Origin: Rhodospirillaceae bacterium
Lineage (GTDB): Bacteria; Pseudomonadota; Alphaproteobacteria; Rickettsiales; UBA3002
DNA length: 7,827 nt
Reading direction: 5' to 3'
NCBI GenBank assembly: GCA_947458525.1
Contig: CANHAG010000041.1
Coordinates: forward strand, 1 to 7,827
Part shown: piece by piece, positions 1-4,104 of the stretch
Layout of the letters: each line of letters begins with the position of its first letter
How positions within the stretch are numbered: position 1 is the first letter of the stretch
Notes under the pieces: model-generated
Database searches by the model: none
What the model saw: only the letters and a program-made list of their open reading frames with translations
What the model was told of the DNA's origin: nothing
Made by a program: the position numbers and the translations under genes

Positions 1-607
1 TCTGATAATTATCAACCACAAATTTGAAGCGGTTTAGGGCGGCGACATAGTGTTTGCGGGTGAGGTAATAACGCCCGATTTCCATTTCTTTTCCGGCCAG
101 ATGGTCAGAGGTAAGCTCGTATTTCAGCTTGGCGTCTTTCGCGTATTCGCTATTCGGGTAGCGCGCCACCACCTCTTTCAGTGATTGCCGTGCCAGCTCG
201 GTCATTTTCTGGTCGCGCCCAACATCCGTTATCTGAATATAGTAGCTCATCGCTTTGAGATAATAAGCATAAGGGGCGGATTTGCTGGTCGGGTGCAGTT
301 TGACAAACCGGTCAAGAATCACCACCGCATCCTCATATTCCCCGGCGAGATACGCGGCATAGCCCGCCATGACCTGCGACTGTGCTGCCCAGGGCGAGTA
401 AGGATGCTGGCGTTCCACCTCCTCAAACGCTTCGATTGCCTGCTTGTTATCGCCTTCCTGCATCATCGCAAACGCGCGATTATAGAGCACTTCCACGCTT
501 TCGTTTTTCTGGGCAAGTGCCTCTTCATCCACCTCGTCACCGCAGGCGGTAAGCACCATAAGCGCGGCCAGCATCATGAATGGGCGTAATTTACAAAACT
601 TCATCAT
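1..607 (-). CDS. bamD: BamD outer membrane protein assembly lipoprotein (3' end cut by window edge)
   Basis: BamD is the essential lipoprotein partner of BamA in the BAM complex, which folds beta-barrel proteins into the outer membrane; it works on the periplasmic face. The visible 202 codons begin with a lipoprotein signal: positive residues, a hydrophobic stretch, then the lipobox LTAC with the lipidated Cys at residue 22. TPR-type helical repeats follow, with the family pattern EAFEEVERQHPYSPWA near residue 53, a TSKSAPYAYYLKAMSYY segment, and the conserved AGKEMEIGRYYLTRKHY block near residue 180. BamD is usually about 240-280 residues, so the missing C-terminus lies beyond position 1. 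The start is one of two tandem ATG codons (607 or 604). No good Shine-Dalgarno is present: an AGG sits 14 nt upstream, and a -10-like TATATA ends 7 nt before the ATG. The gene is divergent from the membrane methyltransferase-like gene at 717. In many relatives bamD lies between lpxC and recN; here nothing like lpxC precedes it. The identification is firm. Confidence 0.95.
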   Translation of the reverse strand, partial: MMKFCKLRPFMMLAALMVLTACGDEVDEEALAQKNESVEVLYNRAFAMMQEGDNKQAIEAFEEVERQHPYSPWAAQSQVMAGYAAYLAGEYEDAVVILDRFVKLHPTSKSAPYAYYLKAMSYYIQITDVGRDQKMTELARQSLKEVVARYPNSEYAKDAKLKYELTSDHLAGKEMEIGRYYLTRKHYVAALNRFKFVVDNYQ

Positions 608-614
608 GCCGTGA

Positions 615-643
615 TATATAACCTGCCGCCTTCTTGCGCGCAA
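615..643 (-). promoter_or_regulatory. Candidate bamD promoter (TTGCGC-N17-TATATA)
   Basis: Read on the minus strand, TTGCGC (643-638) and TATATA (620-615) are separated by 17 nt. The -10 ends 7 nt before the first ATG at 607, so transcription from it would start at or within a couple of bases of the start codon. A TTGCGC-N17 layout is also seen before xthA. Short AT-rich hexamers are common by chance, so this is only a candidate. Confidence 0.35.
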
Positions 644-716
644 CGGGATTAGGGGTTAGAAAAGCGGCATCATAATGGTGCTATCTCATAACGACATTAT
701 CTGCCAAAACCCTCAC

Positions 717-1982
717 ATGAAACCAGCCCTTCCTGCTTCAGCGACGCATCTGGGTGTCAACCTGCTTGGGCTTTTTGCAGGCTTACTGGCGCTGTGGCTG
801 CTGCAGAGTTCGCCCCTCACCATGCTGGAGCGCACAGTTATTGTATTGGCGGCAACGGCGCTCCCCATTTTATTGGCGGATTATTTCATCTTCCGCCGCC
901 ACCGCGAGCCGGGGGCAGAGCTTGGCGCCTTACGCGAGAAATCCGACCCGCGGCGCGTAGTCATCAAATGTCTGGGACTGTTTGGTGTGCTCATACTCAC
1001 ATTTCTCGCTTATGTGATTCTTCCAGAATATAATGACCCGTTCTACCAGAGTTTCTGGCCGTTTTTTACGGTGATTTCGCTGGCCTCGCTGGCGCTTGCG
1101 CCTTTTTATTTCGCCTGGTGCGACCGTCGCCAGAACACGCCCGAAGACGGATATTACCATTTCGGCCGCCTGCTTCTGTTCCGCGTTCGCGGCACATCGC
1201 TTGTTGAAGTGCGCCGATTCCTTCGCAACTGGCTGGTCAAGGCGTTCTTCCTGCCCATCATGTTCGCGTTTACCACCCGGGCGATGGAGGCACTCTACCG
1301 CCTTCCCCTTGAACAGGGGATGGACTGGCGGATGGTGTTTTTCTTTTCGCAGCAGATGATCATGCTGGCGGATCTTCTATTCTCTGTCATCGGTTATGTG
1401 CTTACCTTGCGTTTTTTCGGTGCGCAGATCCGTTCAAGCGAACCCACTTTTTTCGGCTGGGTGGTGGCGGTCATCTGCTACCCGCCTTTCTGGACGCTGC
1501 TGTTCTTCACCCATTATTTTTCTTACGAAGACGGGCGGGAGTGGCACCAGATTCTGCCCACCGGCACCGTGCAGATGCTCTGGGGCAGCACGATTTTACT
1601 GCTGCTTGGCATCTATACGCTGGCCACGATCTGCCTTGGCATTCGCTTTTCCAACCTCACCTACCGGGGCATTATCACCAGCGGCCCTTACCGCTTCACC
1701 AAACACCCGGCCTACGTGGCGAAAAACCTCAGCTGGTGGCTTATCTCCATGCCCTTTATTGCTGAGGCCGGGGGTTGGGCGGCCTTCACCCATTCGCTGA
1801 TGCTCGTGGGTATCAATATTCTTTACTATTTCCGCGCGCGGACGGAGGAAAATCACCTCTCCAACTATCCGGAATATGTGGCCTATGCCGAGGCGATGAA
1901 TACGCGCAGTATCTTTGCGTCGCTTACACGGGTGCTGCCGTTTTTACGCTACCGGCTGCCGCAGTCCGTGCCGAAGATTTAG
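717..1982 (+). CDS. Multi-pass membrane protein with C-terminal isoprenylcysteine-methyltransferase-like (ICMT/PEMT) domain
   Basis: The product is a 421-residue inner-membrane protein (435 if translation starts at the upstream in-frame ATG at 675; residue numbers here use that longer form). About ten hydrophobic segments are visible, near residues 25-46, 50-73, 95-116, 127-149, 187-205, 219-243, 258-279, 301-323, 351-368 and 371-387. The C-terminus carries the signature of the ICMT/PEMT family of integral-membrane, SAM-dependent methyltransferases: GPYRFTKHPAYVAKN (337-351), then RARTEENHL (387-395) and PEYVAYA (399-405). The Glu pair and the GPYR/HPAY motifs are the usual SAM-site elements. 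Bacterial relatives are often only 150-220 residues, so about half of this protein is an extra N-terminal membrane region. Bacteria do not generally make isoprenylcysteine, so the substrate is unknown and could be a lipid or small molecule. Neither possible start has a clear ribosome binding site. I prefer 717 because a CATAAT hexamer at 671-676, if it is the -10, would put the transcript start after 675. A sterol-reductase-like (DUF1295) assignment is the main alternative. Confidence 0.75.
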   Translation: MKPALPASATHLGVNLLGLFAGLLALWLLQSSPLTMLERTVIVLAATALPILLADYFIFRRHREPGAELGALREKSDPRRVVIKCLGLFGVLILTFLAYVILPEYNDPFYQSFWPFFTVISLASLALAPFYFAWCDRRQNTPEDGYYHFGRLLLFRVRGTSLVEVRRFLRNWLVKAFFLPIMFAFTTRAMEALYRLPLEQGMDWRMVFFFSQQMIMLADLLFSVIGYVLTLRFFGAQIRSSEPTFFGWVVAVICYPPFWTLLFFTHYFSYEDGREWHQILPTGTVQMLWGSTILLLLGIYTLATICLGIRFSNLTYRGIITSGPYRFTKHPAYVAKNLSWWLISMPFIAEAGGWAAFTHSLMLVGINILYYFRARTEENHLSNYPEYVAYAEAMNTRSIFASLTRVLPFLRYRLPQSVPKI

Positions 1983-2032
1983 AAAAGCAGCTTCAGATAC
2001 TGCGCGCGGGGGGTGAGGCCAGGTGAAATCCA

Positions 2033-2542
2033 CTATGCCGCAAAGGCGTAGGTGCTGTTGGCGGCGGCGGTCAGTAATGCGGCGTTGCGTTGATAGGCAG
2101 CCGCCATCACTGCCTGCGGGGCTGGGGCAGTTTTTGCAGAAGAAGCGGAAGCATTCGCGGAAGAGCTGGCCTCGCCCGCCGCAGATGCAGCGCTGGGGCG
2201 GAAGACCCCGTCTTCTCCTTCCACGAACAGAACCTCTTCCGCCACGGGAGCATGCGCGGCAGGCACTTCCACCGCCCCATCCGCCGGCAGGCCAAACAGC
2301 GCCAGCTCCTCGGTTGGTCGCAAATCATTGGGCGCCTGATCATAATCACGGAAATACTGGGGGCGCTTATCATAGCCGCTGCGCGGCGCGGTAAAGAAAC
2401 TCTCCGTTCCTGACGTGCCGCCATATTGCCCGGAGGGCGCAGCCTTCGCACTGCGCGACGCGCGCAGCACGGCTTCCTGCCCGGCGTCTGAAAAATTGGC
2501 AGCAAGAAACGCGTTGAGGGATTTACCTAAGCCGGCGACCAT
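2033..2542 (-). CDS. Hypothetical 169-residue protein, Ala/Ser-rich
   Basis: I do not recognise this protein. It starts with a possible amphipathic helix (MVAGLGKSLNAFLAANF, residues 1-17). A Gly/Ser/Arg/Tyr-rich middle follows (about 36-68), then an acidic segment with EEVLFVEGEDGVF (102-114). A low-complexity Ala/Ser stretch (115-137) and a more ordered end, AAAYQRNAALLTAAANSTY (147-165), complete it. There is no signal peptide or membrane segment. The ATG at 2542 is the only sensible start: the frame is closed by a stop at 2561-2563. An AGGAAAG lies 13 nt upstream, rather far for a ribosome binding site. The stop is 50 bp from the convergent stop of the gene ending at 1982. It follows the 61-residue gene on the same strand by 163 bp and could be co-transcribed with it. 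The opposite strand is also open over part of this region (2023-2394), but that translation is an implausible Arg/Pro/Cys-rich sequence. It is probably a real gene; function unknown. Confidence 0.6.
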   Translation of the reverse strand: MVAGLGKSLNAFLAANFSDAGQEAVLRASRSAKAAPSGQYGGTSGTESFFTAPRSGYDKRPQYFRDYDQAPNDLRPTEELALFGLPADGAVEVPAAHAPVAEEVLFVEGEDGVFRPSAASAAGEASSSANASASSAKTAPAPQAVMAAAYQRNAALLTAAANSTYAFAA

Positions 2543-2643
2543 CGTGAGAACGATGCTTTCCTATACACCAGCTCCACTTGCCGTGCCGCTTGAAGGAATT
2601 GCGGCCTCTTACATTGATTAGCTACATTTTATGCAAAACAGCA

Positions 2644-2669
2644 CGCAGCGTCAAAAGAAAAACGCTGCG
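2644..2669 (-). terminator. Hairpin 3' of the 61-residue gene, possible weak terminator
   Basis: CGCAGCGT (2644-2651) and ACGCTGCG (2662-2669) form a perfect 8-bp GC-rich stem with a 10-nt A-rich loop (T-rich when read on the minus strand). It begins 36 nt after the stop of the 61-residue gene. On the minus strand the stem is followed by GTGCTGTTTTGC, which is only a poor T-tract, so termination may be partial or the hairpin may have another role such as protecting the mRNA end. Confidence 0.35.
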
Positions 2670-2705
2670 CACCCCCATTCACCACACAGGAGCACCCGGC
2701 ACGGA

Positions 2706-2891
2706 TCAATTCGCTGCGGTATGTGGCTCTTTGGGCTGCTGGCGCACAATCTCAACCCGCACCTGACGCCGGGCGATTTTGCTGAACTCCTCCTCCTCCG
2801 ACCAGACCACATCACCCGTGGTGCCGGAGGCAAGAGCCGCATATTGAACGGGGCGGCGGATATTTGAGCGTTTATTCACACTGATAAACAT
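2706..2891 (-). CDS. Hypothetical 61-residue protein downstream of a CtrA-type site
   Basis: I do not recognise this family. The protein is soluble-looking and highly charged. It has a basic N-terminus (VNKRSNIRRPVQYAAL, residues 5-20), a Gly/Thr turn region, an acidic patch SEEEEF (31-36), and a strongly basic stretch IARRQVRVEIVRQQPK (39-54). There is no membrane segment or signal peptide. The start at 2891 is decided by an excellent Shine-Dalgarno, AAGGAG (2904-2899), 7 nt before the ATG. An in-frame upstream ATG at 2942 would add residues encoded across the CtrA-type site and lacks this support. The CtrA-type site (2935-2949) is centred about 51 nt upstream of the ATG, which fits a short leader. 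A hairpin lies 3' of the gene, and the 169-residue gene follows on the same strand. Presence of a real gene is likely from the ribosome binding site and residue composition; function is unknown. Confidence 0.65.
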   Translation of the reverse strand: MFISVNKRSNIRRPVQYAALASGTTGDVVWSEEEEFSKIARRQVRVEIVRQQPKEPHTAAN

Positions 2892-2918
2892 GCGGGATCT
2901 CCTTAAGGTGAGTCCCCA

Positions 2919-2924
2919 CCCTAA
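2919..2924 (-). promoter_or_regulatory. Weak -10 candidate for the 61-residue gene
   Basis: On the minus strand TTAGGG (2924-2919) lies 10 nt after the CtrA-type site. A start about 7 nt further on, near 2912, would give a leader of about 20 nt containing the AAGGAG at 2904-2899. The hexamer is a poor match to the consensus, as is common at activator-dependent promoters, so the call rests on geometry only. Confidence 0.25.
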
Positions 2925-2934
2925 CAGGAAACTC

Positions 2935-2949
2935 TTAACCAAACGTTAA
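2935..2949. promoter_or_regulatory. CtrA-type full binding site TTAA-N7-TTAA
   Basis: The sequence TTAACCAAACGTTAA has both TTAA half-sites separated by exactly 7 nt, the consensus recognised by the alphaproteobacterial cell-cycle regulator CtrA. The first half also has the favoured TTAACC extension. It is an inverted repeat, TTAAC-N5-GTTAA. It lies in the gap between a minus-strand small gene starting at 2891 and a plus-strand small ORF starting at 2965. Its distance fits an activator at the -35 region of the minus-strand gene. For the plus-strand ORF it directly abuts the ribosome binding site, so there it could only block, not activate. The presence of divK and pleD in the same window makes a CtrA pathway in this organism very likely. 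Binding itself is inferred. Confidence 0.65.
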
Positions 2950-2964
2950 AGGAGGCTTACATAA

Positions 2965-3036
2965 ATGTCAGAAACGTCAAAGATCCGTCCCACATCAGGT
3001 TTAGCTAAGCTTCCTGTCACTTTCGTGTCAGGGTAA
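2965..3036 (+). CDS. Candidate 23-residue small ORF with strong ribosome binding site
   Basis: AAAGGAGG (2948-2955) is a near-ideal Shine-Dalgarno and sits 9 nt before the ATG at 2965. The ORF runs 23 codons to a TAA at 3034-3036. It begins MSETSKIRPTSGLAKL and ends in PVTFVSG, with no membrane segment. I do not recognise it. The Shine-Dalgarno directly abuts the CtrA-type site, and no clear -10/-35 pair is visible just upstream, so what would transcribe it is unclear. It could be a small protein, a leader peptide, or a chance match. The last 9 bases overlap the end of a doubtful minus-strand frame. Confidence 0.35.
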   Translation: MSETSKIRPTSGLAKLPVTFVSG

Positions 3037-3219
3037 CGATCCAAAAGGATTTTTCAAACTTATCCACAGTAACAATCTCAGTAGATGCATATTTGCCACT
3101 AACTGTGGCAATATAGCATCAATTTGAATTTTTGCCGCCGATTCTTCTGGCGCTTCGAAGTGTTGTAAATTTACATATAAAGTATTGATATGGTTTATAT
3201 ATAATGGCAGTTGCTGCAT
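3028..3219 (-). CDS. Doubtful 63-residue ORF inside the AT-rich gap
   Basis: The frame starts MQQLPLYINHINTLYVN and ends LLLWISLKNPFGSLP; a longer version starts at 3243 and adds 8 residues. GGAAGAG lies 6 nt before the ATG at 3219, a moderate ribosome binding site. The product would be Leu/Ile/Asn-rich with no recognised domain. Against it, the frame contains the perfect DnaA box and two clear palindromes, which suggests regulatory DNA instead. I list it because the frame is open and has a ribosome binding site, but I think it more likely is not a gene. Confidence 0.2.
   Translation of the reverse strand: MQQLPLYINHINTLYVNLQHFEAPEESAAKIQIDAILPQLVANMHLLRLLLWISLKNPFGSLP
3060..3068 (+). promoter_or_regulatory. 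Perfect DnaA-box match TTATCCACA
   Basis: TTATCCACA is the high-affinity DnaA box. It is in the gene-poor stretch 236 bp before the xthA start and about 110 bp from the CtrA-type site. The CCACAGT inside and after it (3064-3070) is repeated in inverted form as ACTGTGG (3102-3108), but that second copy is not a good DnaA box. Only one perfect box is visible, so this points to DnaA as a possible transcription regulator rather than to an origin. A single 9-mer can also occur by chance. Confidence 0.35.
3164..3175. promoter_or_regulatory. 12-bp perfect palindrome TGTAAATTTACA, operator-like
   Basis: TGTAAATTTACA is perfectly self-complementary and is preceded 3 nt upstream by the 8-bp palindrome CTTCGAAG (3153-3160). 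Such a 12-bp symmetric element in an AT-rich upstream region is typical of an operator for a dimeric repressor or activator. It is 128 bp before the xthA start. Which regulator would bind is not apparent, since the window encodes no DNA-binding repressor. Confidence 0.35.
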
Positions 3220-3266
3220 AAATATCTCTTCCGCAACCAGCATCTTCTCTTCATATGCGGGCGATG

Positions 3267-3295
3267 TTGCGCTTTGGCGGGGGTAACGCTATAGG
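3267..3295 (+). promoter_or_regulatory. Candidate xthA promoter (TTGCGC-N17-TATAGG), leaderless geometry
   Basis: TTGCGC (3267-3272) and TATAGG (3290-3295) are 17 nt apart. With two preceding bases the -10 reads GCTATAGG, close to the GCTATA-like -10 typical of alphaproteobacterial housekeeping promoters. It ends 8 nt before the xthA ATG, so the transcript would begin at or next to the start codon. The absence of a Shine-Dalgarno before xthA agrees with this. Confidence 0.45.
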
Positions 3296-3303
3296 CTCGT
3301 GCC

Positions 3304-4104
3304 ATGCCCCATGCCCTCACCCTCACCCTTGCTACCTGGAATGTGAACTCACTGCGCGCGCGCCTGCCGAATCTGCTTGCGTGGCTGGATAAAAATCCGG
3401 TGGATATGTTACTGCTGCAGGAGCTTAAATGTACCGAAGACCATTTCCCCCGGCTGGAACTGGAGGAGCGGGGGTATAACCTCGCTATCTCTGGCCAGAA
3501 GACCTTTAACGGCGTGGCGATTTGTTCAAAATATCCGCTGGAGGATGTCTCGCGCAGCCTGCCCGGTGATGCGTCAGATATGGCCGCGCGCTACATTGAA
3601 GCAGTGGTGAGTCTGAAGGATAAAGCGCTGCGCGTGGCCTCGGTATATGTGCCGAACGGCCAGGAAGTGGGCAGCGATAAATTCGCCTATAAACTTGCAT
3701 TTCTGGAGCGGCTGCAAACGCACTGGCATCAGCTTCTGACCTATCATGAAATAGCTGTACTGGGAGGAGATTTCAACGTCGCCCCCTACCCTATGGATGT
3801 TTATGACCCGGAAAAACTCGACGGATCGGTCTGCTATCACCCCGAGGAGCGGACAAGGATGCGTGCGCTGATGCATCTTGGGCTGATGGATGCCTTCCGG
3901 CTGAAACACCCCGAGGCGCGGGAATATAGCTGGTGGGATTACCGCAGTGGCGGCTATCAACGCGGCCATGGGATGCGGATTGATCACCTGCTGCTATCGC
4001 CGGAAGCGGCAGATCATCTGACAGACGCAGCGATTGATGAACGCCCGCGCGGGGAAGAAAAACCCTCCGACCACGCACCGGTCACGGCGACGCTAGAACT
4101 CTGA
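3304..4104 (+). CDS. xthA: Exodeoxyribonuclease III (AP endonuclease, XthA type)
   Basis: This is a Mg2+-dependent cytoplasmic 3'-5' exonuclease and AP endonuclease that cuts at abasic sites in base-excision repair. Its 266 residues match the usual family length of about 260-270. All endonuclease/exonuclease/phosphatase-fold motifs are present in order: ATWNVNSLRAR (10-20; Asn13), LLLQELK (36-42; metal-binding Glu40), SVYVPNG (113-119; catalytic Tyr115), GGDFNVAP (154-161; Asp156 and Asn158), RIDHLLLS (225-232; Asp227) and KPSDHAPV (253-260; Asp256-His257). The active site looks complete. No Shine-Dalgarno precedes the ATG; a -10-like hexamer 8 nt upstream suggests a leaderless mRNA. The gene is convergent with pleD and their ends overlap by 12 bp on opposite strands, leaving no room for a terminator between them. 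ExoA-type relatives are the only realistic alternative name. Confidence 0.96.
   Translation: MPHALTLTLATWNVNSLRARLPNLLAWLDKNPVDMLLLQELKCTEDHFPRLELEERGYNLAISGQKTFNGVAICSKYPLEDVSRSLPGDASDMAARYIEAVVSLKDKALRVASVYVPNGQEVGSDKFAYKLAFLERLQTHWHQLLTYHEIAVLGGDFNVAPYPMDVYDPEKLDGSVCYHPEERTRMRALMHLGLMDAFRLKHPEAREYSWWDYRSGGYQRGHGMRIDHLLLSPEAADHLTDAAIDERPRGEEKPSDHAPVTATLEL

Larger units (their letters stand above)
2892..3303. other. Regulatory/intergenic stretch of about 410 bp, AT-rich in its second half
   Basis: No large gene lies here. From left to right it holds the ribosome binding site of the 61-residue gene, a GANTC site (GAGTC, 2910-2914), the CtrA-type site, a 23-codon ORF with a strong Shine-Dalgarno, and a perfect DnaA box (3060-3068). 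Then follow a second GANTC site (GATTC, 3140-3144), the palindromes CTTCGAAG (3153-3160), TGTAAATTTACA (3164-3175) and TTATATATAA (3195-3204), and the candidate xthA promoter. The stretch around 3160-3230 is visibly richer in A and T than the flanking genes. A 63- to 71-codon minus-strand frame (3028 to 3219 or 3243) is open across it, discussed separately. Confidence 0.6.

Noticed and set aside
185..589. Plus-strand 134-codon frame at the left edge
   Set aside because: It is antisense to bamD, which is identified by its lipobox and conserved TPR blocks.
1983..2032. Possible terminator between the convergent genes ending at 1982 and 2033
   Set aside because: Only a 4-bp GCAG/CTGC stem is possible and no T-tract follows on either strand.
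2023..2394. Plus-strand 123-codon frame opposite the 169-residue gene
   Set aside because: The product would be extremely Arg/Pro/Cys-rich with no plausible fold, and there is no ribosome binding site. The minus-strand frame has a more protein-like composition.
2706..2942. Longer 78-residue version of the 61-residue protein starting at 2942
   Set aside because: The longer start overlaps the CtrA-type site, while the ATG at 2891 has AAGGAG 7 nt upstream.
2966..3030. Four GTCA motifs in two pairs (2967, 2976, 3016, 3027)
   Set aside because: The spacings differ (9 and 11 nt) and the motif is 4 bases, so chance is a sufficient explanation.
2892..3303. Chromosomal replication origin
   Set aside because: Only one good DnaA box is present, and the usual alphaproteobacterial origin neighbours such as hemE are absent. 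Kept only as a regulatory-site finding.
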